Below, piece after piece: positions 25,775-33,977 of a stretch of DNA of 64,000 bases. The DNA is taken from positions 31,534-95,533 of the forward strand of contig NZ_JAKFZS010000024.1 of NCBI RefSeq assembly GCF_021654285.1. The letters run 5' to 3'. A program made the position numbers and the translations under genes. The stretch's first letter is position 1; every line of letters starts with the position of its first letter. This DNA is from Pseudoalteromonas luteoviolacea. Its GTDB lineage: Bacteria > Pseudomonadota > Gammaproteobacteria > Enterobacterales > Alteromonadaceae. The notes beneath the pieces are model-generated. The model made no database searches. It saw only the letters and a list, made by a program, of their open reading frames with translations, and was not told the origin of the DNA.

Positions 25775-27598
25775 TCATTGCCAAAAAATAATAGGTAATT
25801 GCTTATTAATCAATAATACAAGGCAAAATTGTAAAGCACAGAGCAAGCATGCCATATCAAGCCAGTAGACTTTACTTTGGTTTAGAAATGGTTTTGTTTT
25901 GTAAGCAGACCAAGTAAGGCTTACAGGTAATAACCCAGATATTAGCGCAAGGCAGAATGATGCTACTGTCAGTTCTCCAAATTGCATAAAGTTTTGCTGT
26001 GTATATAAAGTGATAGGTATAGCAAACATGATTAGGTTATAAAAGCTCAGTTTTAAATTGGCATACCTACTATGTTTATCTCTAATCAAGGTGGCGATGC
26101 CCACGAGTAATAAGCCCATTAAGCCTATGAGGCCGAGTATTATGCTAGACCAAACCAGTATTAATATAGGTACACTGCCTTTTTGATATGTTCTATGACC
26201 ATAACTAAGCATTGGCTGATTTTCATTATTTTGGTAAAACACATAAGTGGCGTTGCTGCGAGTGATGTCTCTAAATAGCTGTTTTCCTACAGGAACAATG
26301 ACTTTGTCTTTACTTTGTAAAGTGTGAATAACCAAGCTGTTTCCCGTTTGGCTGATCCACACAAAATTTGCTATCCAGTCAACAAATGCGAATTCGGCCA
26401 TACTATTAGGTGCTAAAAAGTAGATACCCGTTTTGTCTTTCAGAGATACCACTTCTTTTATTTTTTCTGTGACTTTAGCGGGCTTGATATTTAGCTGTTC
26501 GATAAAGAGTTTATCAAAATTCGCATAGTTTGCAGTTTCACTATCAGTGTTAAGCGCGTAAAAAAATGCTTTGTTTTCGTCGGGGAATACACACATATGC
26601 GCCCTAAAACCAAAAGTTGTTCCTGGTCTACAATGTCCCATGACTCCATGACGGTCTCGGTTTGAAAATACCAGCCCGTGGCCTATTTTTAGGCCCGCTT
26701 GGTGCGCATTTGTTTCATGAGCACCCGCAAGTAAAGGGAGTAACTCCGGTAAAATAAATGTTTTACCATGCAGGGTTCCGCCAGCGAGTATAAGTGCCAT
26801 AAATTTACCCATATCAGTCGCGGTGGTTGTAAATTGGCCAGCACCTCTTAATAAAAATGGTGGAGCGGCTTGCGCTGTCATTAAATCATGGTATCCCATT
26901 GCTAAACTTGTTGGAGTCGGCACTGCAGTTTGCGTTTGGAAAGAAAAAGTACTGTCATGCATGCCTAATGGCTGTAGTAAGTGCTTATCAAGGTAGGTTT
27001 CGTAGCGTGTCTTTGTGACATTTTCAATGATCATTGCCAATAGTTGGTAGCCCATATTCGAATAAGACTCTTGTGAGCCTGGTTTGAACCTTGCTGTAAG
27101 TAGACTTTTATCTCCGTTATTAAATGCGTTAATAAGCGGTGTATCTGGCGTGACCTGAGTATTTAGGTACTGCCACATGCGCACACTATCTAACCCTGAT
27201 GTATGATTTAGCAGGTGCTTTACTAATATTGGGGAGTTATCTCGCCAAGGGTTCTTAATGGCAAGCTCAGGGAGTAATGTCTTTATTTGTGTATCTAAAG
27301 ACAATTTCTCTTCACTGATTAACTGTAGTATGCCCACAGCCAAAATCGCTTTTGTTACAGATCCAATATGCATCTTTTGACTGTCATGCATCACAAAGCC
27401 TTTTGCGATATTTGCTAAACCGGCACTGCCAATTTGCATCTGCCCTTCATTTAACAGAGCCCAAGTGATCCCTGCAATTTTTTGCTCTTTAATGTTTTTT
27501 TCAATTTGGTGATTAAATGTGTTGCTTTCATTGGCTTTTACATATGTATAAGGCCAAATTAAAAAGGTTAAAAGCAAGGTTAGATAGAGTTTAGTCAT
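25775..27598 (-). CDS. Membrane-anchored serine hydrolase (beta-lactamase family)
   Basis: 607 residues from the ATG at 27598 (a GTG 13 codons earlier is possible; the ATG directly precedes the signal-like MTKLYLTLLLTFLIW). The catalytic region has S80-V-T-K83, ESYSNMGYQ and a GHCRPG third motif, the pattern of class C beta-lactamase/D-alanyl-D-alanine carboxypeptidase-like hydrolases. After ~460 residues there are four hydrophobic spans at the C-terminus, so the enzyme domain would face the periplasm. This fusion is seen in uncharacterised beta-lactamase-related proteins. The substrate is unknown. Confidence 0.85.
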   Translation of the reverse strand: MTKLYLTLLLTFLIWPYTYVKANESNTFNHQIEKNIKEQKIAGITWALLNEGQMQIGSAGLANIAKGFVMHDSQKMHIGSVTKAILAVGILQLISEEKLSLDTQIKTLLPELAIKNPWRDNSPILVKHLLNHTSGLDSVRMWQYLNTQVTPDTPLINAFNNGDKSLLTARFKPGSQESYSNMGYQLLAMIIENVTKTRYETYLDKHLLQPLGMHDSTFSFQTQTAVPTPTSLAMGYHDLMTAQAAPPFLLRGAGQFTTTATDMGKFMALILAGGTLHGKTFILPELLPLLAGAHETNAHQAGLKIGHGLVFSNRDRHGVMGHCRPGTTFGFRAHMCVFPDENKAFFYALNTDSETANYANFDKLFIEQLNIKPAKVTEKIKEVVSLKDKTGIYFLAPNSMAEFAFVDWIANFVWISQTGNSLVIHTLQSKDKVIVPVGKQLFRDITRSNATYVFYQNNENQPMLSYGHRTYQKGSVPILILVWSSIILGLIGLMGLLLVGIATLIRDKHSRYANLKLSFYNLIMFAIPITLYTQQNFMQFGELTVASFCLALISGLLPVSLTWSAYKTKPFLNQSKVYWLDMACLLCALQFCLVLLINKQLPIIFWQ

Positions 27599-28133
27599 TC
27601 TTATTCTTATTTTTCGATCAATGCTTAAAGATATCACTTTTTATGTGATGTGAATGTGAAATGTGCTGTGATGTGACGAAGCTGAAAGTATTAAATATTT
27701 TATTTTTATGTCTAGTTTGGCTATCAAATAGATTGTTTGATTTCTTACTTTAATAACTTAATCATTTTAAATATAACCCAGTTATAACGTTTTATCCTTC
27801 TTTTTATTTTAAAATCATATTCGATTACATAGTTAATTTGGTAATTGCTCTTATGTCTGTGCTGATTTTAGGTAATCCGTTTTCAAGTATGGAGGTTCAA
27901 TCGTTATATTTTTATTTATTAAGTTGGTTAAAAATGAAATAGGTGTTTTTCTGATACACACTAAATAATAAAAAGGTAACCGGAATGAAATTCATACTAT
28001 AAAGCAAAAAAATTTAAAACCTTTCAAAAGACAGAGTCGCACTTCCGGCAGGTGGTACGTATGTCGATCCTACTCTAAGAGACAATTTTTAGTTGCGTGT
28101 CATCACTAAGTAGTTGAAAGTTTTTGCTTCTGG
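27599..28133. other. AT-rich non-coding gap
   Basis: About 535 bp holding presumably the promoter of the membrane serine hydrolase gene. Very AT-rich around 27690-27850. No supported ORF. Confidence 0.5.
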
Positions 28134-28400
28134 CTAGAAATCCTTATTATCTGTACTAGCGGAGATATCATCTGTACTAGCGGAGATATCATACACCGTT
28201 AGTTTCACTAAGCTTTCGACAGAATATTCAATAACTTGCTTAAAGCAGTTTTTAAATTGAATACTGTTTACATCAGCTCAGATACCATGGGTGAAGATGT
28301 CATTAACTGGATCTCCAATACTAACCGCTTTCTTTGTGTTCTCGCTATCCTGAAGAACGTCACACTCCAATGTTAAAATAGACTCGATTAGCATCAGTTT
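28134..28400 (-). pseudogene. Broken gene remnant with frameshift and internal stop
   Basis: On the minus strand a protein-like frame reads ANRVYFNIGV, then needs a frame change to continue CDVLQDSENTKKAVSIGDPV. It meets a TGA, and resumes in the same frame as VNSIQFKNCFKQVIEYSVES, then LVKLTVYDISASTD twice at its end, stopping at 28134. The frameshift, the stop and the in-frame 21-bp duplication fit a decayed gene. Parent family not recognised. Coding origin is inference from reading the frame. Confidence 0.4.
28151..28192. repeat. Perfect 21-bp tandem duplication
   Basis: CTGTACTAGCGGAGATATCA plus T occurs twice in direct succession (28151-28171 and 28172-28192). Being 21 bp it duplicates seven codons (DISASTD) of the pseudogene without changing frame. 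Confidence 0.95.
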
Positions 28401-28401
28401 T

Positions 28402-28425
28402 CGTCGTCCTGGCGAATGTCAGGAG
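28402..28425. repeat. Single copy of the TCNTCCTG palindromic repeat
   Basis: CGTCGTCCTGGCGAATGTCA followed by GGAG, a diverged copy of the palindromic core of the 65-bp array at 7082. It lies 12 bp beyond the stop of the 59-residue CxxC gene. Confidence 0.6.
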
Positions 28426-28436
28426 GTATGTGTTGC

Positions 28437-28616
28437 TTATTTTTTTCGTGCCTTACAAGTACCACCGTATTGATACGTTTGAGCGAATTGCTTTTTGATG
28501 ATGGTTAAACAGGGCCCACAAATAAACCGCCATTGAATATTATTGTCATAACGACACCGGTACATGACCTCTTTGCTTTGCTGGCATTGTGTGCAAGTTT
28601 TATGGCGTAATCGCAT
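28437..28616 (-). CDS. Small zinc-ribbon-like protein, 59 residues
   Basis: Read by hand: the frame from the ATG at 28616 gives 59 residues with two Cys pairs, CTQC (8-11) and CGPC (33-36), the aromatic pair VMYRCRYD and WRFIC, and a C-terminal YQYGGTCKARKK. The spacing of two CxxC knuckles with an intervening beta-hairpin fits a small metal-binding ribbon. Similar small proteins ending in YGGTWKxxKK occur in marine gammaproteobacteria, by memory only. No clear Shine-Dalgarno sequence precedes it. The role is unknown; RNA, DNA or protein binding is possible. Confidence 0.7.
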   Translation of the reverse strand: MRLRHKTCTQCQQSKEVMYRCRYDNNIQWRFICGPCLTIIKKQFAQTYQYGGTCKARKK

Positions 28617-29091
28617 GATATCTATACTTAATGTTATATGAGAAAAGTGCCGCTAAATCACGTACTCAGGGTGCTCTACTCTCCATGCACTCTTATGTGT
28701 AAGAATACAATTTATAAAATGGATTTTTTGAGTGAACGTAATTTAGCTGACAATATAGATACGAAATTGCCTGCGGTTCGATCAATATAGATAAACAGGT
28801 AGCAAGTATCTTGCTGTGTGCTCAGTCACAATCGTCGAGTGTTCCCGCATGTGTTTTGCATTTTAAATGAGCGATTTATCCAATTTTATGCAGTACAAAA
28901 ATATAGGGGTGGTAGATATTGGCTGTTAGAAAATATGACGATAATGACTTCTTCTTTCCTCGATAAGTAGTACAAACACATATGCCGTAACAAAGCGTGT
29001 GTATGGCCTCATGCACTCTTCATTTGTTACAGATTGGTGTATTATTGCGGTATCGAAAACGACATAATTTAAACAGTGAGTAAAGAGTCAT
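28617..29091. other. Non-coding gap upstream of ppiC
   Basis: About 475 bp between divergent genes (59-residue CxxC gene and ppiC). No ORF supported and no repeat recognised. Promoters of both genes presumably lie here. Confidence 0.5.
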
Positions 29092-29370
29092 ATGGCCAGT
29101 ACAGCACATGCACTGCACATCTTGGTAAAGCATAAAGAGCAAGCGGAAGATATCCTCAAGCAGTTAAAAAAGGGCGCTAAATTTCAAACCCTTGCGAAGA
29201 AGCACTCGACCTGCCCATCTGGTAAAAAGGGCGGAGATTTAGGAGAGTTTAGACGCGGGACCATGGTTCCTCAGTTTGATAAGGCCTGTTTCTCTGATGA
29301 AGTGTTGACACCTCAATTGGTTAAAACTAAATTTGGTTGGCATATTATTAAGGTGTTATACCGCACTTAA
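29092..29370 (+). CDS. ppiC: Peptidyl-prolyl cis-trans isomerase C (parvulin)
   Basis: 92 residues, one parvulin domain and nothing else, the same length as E. coli PpiC (93). The sequence follows the family throughout: ALHILVKHKEQA, LAKKHSTCPSGKKGGDLGEF, MVPQFDKACF and FGWHIIKVLYRT. It catalyses cis-trans isomerisation of prolyl bonds and is a cytoplasmic folding helper. There is no signal peptide. It is a single gene, with non-coding DNA on both sides. Confidence 0.95.
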   Translation: MASTAHALHILVKHKEQAEDILKQLKKGAKFQTLAKKHSTCPSGKKGGDLGEFRRGTMVPQFDKACFSDEVLTPQLVKTKFGWHIIKVLYRT

Positions 29371-29513
29371 CACCTAATAATTAATGACTCTGATCGCATT
29401 GATTACCTGTGATTATACTTGAGCGTGTATTATTTTTGAGCTAGTTTAATGGACTGATATTTATAAATTAAGTTAACTATTTATACATAGCTTTCAAGGA
29501 TTGGAGCAAACTG

Positions 29514-30203
29514 ATGGAAATTAATCGAAATAACATCGTTACAAATCAGCAAACACTCACTGGTAGCGAGCAGTCTTCACTTACAAAGCAACTGAAAGAA
29601 TCAAGGATACAATCTGAAGCGCCTACAACCTCGGTAAAAGTGACCTTAGATACTAATGTGGGCATCAAAGAAGAGCATTTCAAAGCTGCTCAGGAAGAAG
29701 CGGTAAGAGCCACGCTTGCTTATATGGATACAATGGAAAAGACACAGCAAGCACTGAAAACTAGCCTAAGTGAATTTGATAAGTTCAAAGCAGAGCAGGC
29801 TAATCAAAACCCGCATTTAGATTTAAAGGATTTAGACTTATACCAAGATAAAGAAGGTAATTTAAAGCTCAGTAGTGGCAGGCTTTCTTCTTCACAGATA
29901 AATGATTTGGAAGCGGCTTTGTCTGGCAATGAAAAATTGAAGGACGCCTTTACTCAAATACACAGTGGTATTGTTGACAGCCTCAAGCATAGAGATTCCT
30001 ACCTGTATGCTGATTTAAATTCGTCTTCTTTAAATGGGTCTATCAGATTAAATGAACTGACACAGCAATATGATAAACAATTTCATCCTGAAGGTTTTGG
30101 AGAAGAATATAAAACACTCTCTGAGCGCTTAAATGTAGAGGCCGGGCTGTTTGGTCATTTTTTATTAGAAGCCGTGAACCCAACAATACGTACTTCTGCA
30201 TAG
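29514..30203 (+). CDS. Hypothetical helical protein
   Basis: 229 residues, hydrophilic, Gln/Ser/Lys-rich, no signal peptide, no membrane span. Predicted largely helical from the heptad-like stretches at ~55-95 (EEHFKAAQEEAVRATLAYMD) and ~165-200. No family recognised. CAAGGATTGGAG precedes the ATG. It lies between ppiC and the Cys-rich peptide gene on the same strand. Confidence 0.65.
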   Translation: MEINRNNIVTNQQTLTGSEQSSLTKQLKESRIQSEAPTTSVKVTLDTNVGIKEEHFKAAQEEAVRATLAYMDTMEKTQQALKTSLSEFDKFKAEQANQNPHLDLKDLDLYQDKEGNLKLSSGRLSSSQINDLEAALSGNEKLKDAFTQIHSGIVDSLKHRDSYLYADLNSSSLNGSIRLNELTQQYDKQFHPEGFGEEYKTLSERLNVEAGLFGHFLLEAVNPTIRTSA

Positions 30204-30422
30204 GTATACAATTTAAGGCGTAAAACGCTAGGTTTGGTGCTGTTTAATGCAATTAAGCCGCATGAAAACATGGAAGTGGTACAGGGTTTTCTAAGCATAT
30301 AATGATTTATTGGAGACCATACAGAACCTGACTCCATTGATTTTATTAATTATATAAATTCGAGTTGAGTTTTTAAAATTGTACGTGTATTGTTTAATTG
30401 ATTTTAATAAAAGGAAATTAAA

Positions 30423-30629
30423 ATGAAACTCAAACTAAACGTAAATAAGAAAAATATTAAAGCGTTAAGCGCCAACAACTCAAAGCTTCCAGTACAAGTA
30501 ACACCTAATGTTGCGGGTGGTTGGTACAAAACTTACCAGTGTACTTATCACTGTTATACACAGGAACCTCACTGTAATACAGTAGAGCCGACACGTCAGT
30601 CAGGGTGCTGTAATTCAACTAATTGTTGA
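30423..30629 (+). CDS. Cys-rich peptide precursor with double-glycine leader (RiPP-like)
   Basis: 68 residues. The first ~33 form a leader MKLKLNVNKKNIKALS...VAGG, with the basic start and the VAGG end typical of natural-product precursors cut after Gly-Gly during export. The remaining 35 residues begin WYKTYQCTYHC and end GCCNSTNC, with six Cys and several Thr/Ser, suitable for lanthionine formation or disulfides. AAGGAAAT precedes the ATG and a strong terminator follows, so it is expressed alone. No lanthionine synthetase, peptidase or radical SAM enzyme is in the window; maturation would rely on genes elsewhere. An ABC transporter lies 3.3 kb away. Confidence 0.7.
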   Translation: MKLKLNVNKKNIKALSANNSKLPVQVTPNVAGGWYKTYQCTYHCYTQEPHCNTVEPTRQSGCCNSTNC

Positions 30630-30637
30630 TTAGCATG

Positions 30638-30662
30638 AAAGGCAAGCGTTGCTTGCCTTTAT
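30638..30662 (+). terminator. Terminator of the peptide precursor gene
   Basis: AAAGGCAAGC, loop GTT, GCTTGCCTTT then AT: a perfect 10-bp stem 8 bp after the stop. Confidence 0.85.
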
Positions 30663-30749
30663 CGTATTGGCAGTAATTAAACAGCTCTAACATATCAATA
30701 AAGCGCGTTTATATATTAAAAGCTCTTCTATTTCCCCTGCATTTCTGAC

Positions 30750-31050
30750 GGCACACCTTCTCTGACAATCTTACCATCCTTAATCTCTATAATACGAACC
30801 ATCATTGAAAGCACATCCTAAGAGTGTGCGATAGAGATAACCGTTTTACCTTTCATGAATGTTTTTATGGAGGTAATTAACTCAGCTTTTAATTTTGGGT
30901 CTAAGGCACTTGTCGCCGCACCTAATAACAGTATTTTTTGTCTCTTAATATGGATCTGGCAAATGCCAGACATTGATGCGGTCTCCCAGATAATTGCCCA
31001 CCATTTTCAGACATTCAAGTATTCGACCCTTCTCAAATCAGTGCAGTCAA
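30750..31050 (-). pseudogene. Broken 3' end of an ABC transporter gene
   Basis: About 280 bp match the 3' end of the intact transporter gene at 33978-34300 (shared blocks such as CATCCTTAATCTCTATAATA and CCAGATAATTGCCCACCATT). On the minus strand a TAT codon of the intact copy is TAG here (the Tyr of HSYDVL), and other changes disrupt the Walker B and signature regions. It is therefore a dead duplicate of the nucleotide-binding domain end, the most distant member of the tandem duplication. Confidence 0.85.
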
Positions 31051-31771
31051 TCGGGCCCTATCAATGGGGTCAGAGTTATTGGTCTCTTTAAAATTGCGAA
31101 AGAAAACTACCAAAAGGTAGAGTTTTAGTAGTTATATGGCGAGATTATTGAAATTAAACTTATCTCATCTACCGCAATAAGTTATTCATCTAGATAATAA
31201 ATGGGAAGTGAAGTTTATTGAAACGAAGGGTTATGCTGTTTATCTGGATAAGTTAAAGATTATGCAAATAAATTTGGTGCGTAAATTCAGGTATGTGTAT
31301 TGATGATGAGTCACGTTCACTTATTAATGACTCTAACTAAGTCTAATTTTACTAGCAAATTAACATAGTCCTTGAGGCGTTGTTTCGTTCATTATTTTTA
31401 TGATACTTACCAAAGAACAGGTGCTTTGTGGGAGGGGCGACATAAATCGACGTTAGTGGATATTGAGCGATCTTTTCTGCTAATAAGTTATATATTTAAT
31501 TAAACCCAATCAGAGCGAATATGGTGTCATAACGTTCGAATACACTTGGCCTAATTACTCGCATAATACGCTGTGAAAATATTGAGTTATTGACAGAGCA
31601 TGACGTTTATTTAAATTTTGGAATTTCATCTCAAAGACGGCAGCTAGAATGTAAGCGCTTTAAACAGCTGTATTGTCGGGTAGAAGAGTGACGCCTTTGC
31701 AGTGTGAAGGCGACAGAAAGTCTGAAAGTGATAAGGGGCGGCCAACAACTAATGACTATGACCCGATTGAT

Positions 31772-31806
31772 AAAGTGCATGGGACAAACGACCCATGCAC
31801 GACTTT
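31772..31806 (-). terminator. Terminator of small secreted protein gene, copy 1
   Basis: GTGCATGGG/CCCATGCAC stem (31775-31800); minus-strand transcription runs into TTTATC after the stem. The same hairpin is conserved in the other copy at 33313. Confidence 0.8.
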
Positions 31807-31823
31807 AAATTTTATGGAGATTA

Positions 31824-32111
31824 TTAAAGACTGCCATATGTATGCAACTGGCTATGAAAGCGAAAAACTTCGTTGGGGAATGTTATTCTGCACATAATAT
31901 GGCCTTTATGCTTGTATCTGAACATACGCGCTTGCATACCAGTGTCTATTTTGGCTTTTGCTTCTGCAGACATAGGGTAGTTATCTATGAATTCATATTG
32001 GCATATTGTTATTGGTCCATAATAAGACTGAGTAGAATTATCTAGGTCTTTTGCCGAAGCTGATGCGGTAAGCGGTACTAGCAGTAATAGAGAGGCAATA
32101 TGTTTTTTCAT
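31824..32111 (-). CDS. Small secreted protein, paralogue 1
   Basis: 95 residues. A signal peptide (MKKHIASLLLLVPLTASASA) is followed by a short mature domain with two Cys (ITICQYEF and HIMCRI) separated by a charged MSAEAKAKIDTGMQARMFRY segment. It shares most of its sequence with the protein at 33362, including YGPITICQYE and the final HTYG. AAGGAAAT lies upstream of the ATG, and a conserved hairpin terminator follows. Family not recognised; probably periplasmic or extracellular with one disulfide. Confidence 0.75.
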   Translation of the reverse strand: MKKHIASLLLLVPLTASASAKDLDNSTQSYYGPITICQYEFIDNYPMSAEAKAKIDTGMQARMFRYKHKGHIMCRITFPNEVFRFHSQLHTYGSL

Positions 32112-32558
32112 TGTATTTCCTTATTTAAATTTAATGTTAGCTTCCAAGGTTAATATAACTTAATCAGGTAACTGTTCAAAAGTATTGTTTTAAACTTGTG
32201 TGTTTAAAATAAATAAAATAAACAATGTCTTGTTGTTTTGGTGCGGTTTGGTTTGTATGTTAATTTATATTTATTTCAGTGGTTTGGGTTTGAATGTTAT
32301 GATTTTTTATTTTTATATTTAGAGTTTTTAAATTTCCATTTTGTTTTTTTTATTGGTTTTTCTGGTAGGTTATTCATCTTTTCAAACTTTTCTATCTATA
32401 GTGCGAGGTGTCATTGGAAGTACATCATGAGAGTGGTTGAGAAAGGTAATTATTTTATCTTTATTAAATTTTTTATGGGGTGTTAAATTGGAATTTTAAT
32501 TAAAATAAAAGTGATTTATCTTAATGTAAAAAAGATTTTCTGTCTTTTAATCTGGTTT

Positions 32559-32640
32559 TGGTGAATGCCAGGTGTTGGTTTTTTTAGGTAATTTACCACC
32601 ATTTTCACCAATTAAAGTAATCGACCATTTTTCAATAAAT
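32559..32640 (-). pseudogene. Decayed ABC transporter fragment (second remnant)
   Basis: About 80 bp around AATGCCAGGTGTTGG and CCACCATTTTCACCAAT resemble the signature/Q-loop end of the intact gene (near 34210-34300). The AT-rich sequence flanking it also matches. Too short and diverged to encode anything. Confidence 0.5.
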
Positions 32641-33312
32641 AAAATCAATCGTTTCCTATTAATGGGGGCAGAGTTGTTGGTCTCTTTAAAATTGCGAAAG
32701 AAAACCACCAAAAAATAAAATTTTAGTAATTATATGGCGAGATGTTGGAATTAAATTACCCAATGCGCCGCAATAAGTTATTCAGCGAGGTAATAACCGA
32801 GAAGTGAAGTTTGTTGAAATTCAGCATGTGTATTGAACACTTATTACTGACTCTAACTAAGTCTAATTTTACTAGCAAATTAACATAGTCATTGAGGCGT
32901 TGTTTCGTTCATTATTTTGATAATAGTTATCAAAGAGCAGTATTTTATGGGAGGGGCAGCACAATCGACGTTAGTGTATACTGCGCGATACTTTTTGCTA
33001 GTGAAATTCTATATTTAATTAAACCCAGTTAGAGCGACTAAAGTGTCATAACCTGAGAAGCACCCTTGGTGCAGTTATCAGCATAATTCACTGTGAAAAA
33101 TATTGAGAGATTGACAGAGCTGATGTTCATTTAAATTTGGAGATTTCACCTCAAAGACGGCATGCAATATGTGGGGGCTTGGTTTTGAGCGCTTTAAACA
33201 GCAGGTTGAAGCATTATTTGGTAAAAGGGTGACGCCTTTGCAGCGCGGGGCGACAGAAAATAATCAAGACATAGGGCGTTAGCCGATAATCAATGACTCT
33301 GAGCCCATTGAT

Positions 33313-33345
33313 AAAGTGCATGGGTGAAGCGACCCATGCACGGCT
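33313..33345 (-). terminator. Terminator of small secreted protein gene, copy 2
   Basis: GTGCATGGG, 8-nt loop, CCCATGCAC (33316-33341), followed on the minus strand by TTTATC. Conserved with the hairpin at 31772. Confidence 0.8.
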
Positions 33346-33361
33346 TTAGATTTAGTCGTGA

Positions 33362-33658
33362 TTAATAAATTGTTCCATAAGTATGCCACTGGCTATCAAG
33401 GTTATAAATACCACCATTTTTATATATTGGGCCTTGACACTGGATGTGGCCTCTATGTCTGTATCTGAGCATATACGCTTGAATACCAATATCTACTTTT
33501 GCTTTCACGTCTACAGACATAGGGTAGCTATCAGAGTATTCATATTGGCATATTGTTATTGGTCCATTGTAATACTGAGGAGAAACATCTAAGTCTTTGT
33601 CCGAAGCTGATGCAGCAAGTGGTGCTAGTAATAATAGAGAAGCAATATATTTTTTCAT
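33362..33658 (-). CDS. Small secreted protein, paralogue 2
   Basis: 98 residues with signal peptide MKKYIASLLLLAPLAASASD-type and a mature domain holding two Cys (ITICQYEY and HIQCQG). It is the duplicate of the 31824 gene; changes are mostly conservative in the N-terminal two thirds and larger at the C-terminus, which suggests both copies are or were under selection. AAGGAAAT precedes the ATG. On the minus strand it lies 320 bp after the intact ABC transporter gene. The function is unknown. Confidence 0.75.
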   Translation of the reverse strand: MKKYIASLLLLAPLAASASDKDLDVSPQYYNGPITICQYEYSDSYPMSVDVKAKVDIGIQAYMLRYRHRGHIQCQGPIYKNGGIYNLDSQWHTYGTIY

Positions 33659-33977
33659 TTTATTTCCTTATTTTAAATTTTAAATCATTGTTAACTTCCG
33701 AGATCAATATACCTGAATTAGAACTGGGTTCAAAAAATGTTTTTTAATTTTTCTTGTGAAAAATAAATAGTATAAACAGTGTCTTGTTGTTTTTGGGTGC
33801 TTTTTTTCACATGTTAATTAATAGTGGGTTCAGTGAGTTGGATGTAAATGTTATTGTTTTTTGATTGCTGTTTTTTTGATTTGTTTTTTTAGTTTGCAGT
33901 GTTTTTTTAAATCTTTTTGCTGGTTTTTTGATCATTTTTGATTTTTACGTGCTGGGTGTAAAATAAAAAACCAACTT

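Noticed and set aside
31673..31897. Plus-strand ORF opposite the small secreted protein gene
   Set aside because: It crosses the conserved minus-strand terminator and the paralogous secreted protein gene, and is not maintained in the second copy.
32238..32486. 82-codon ORF rich in Phe, Leu and Tyr
   Set aside because: It lies in an AT-rich stretch whose duplicate near 33780-33975 does not keep the frame; composition explains the hydrophobic residues.
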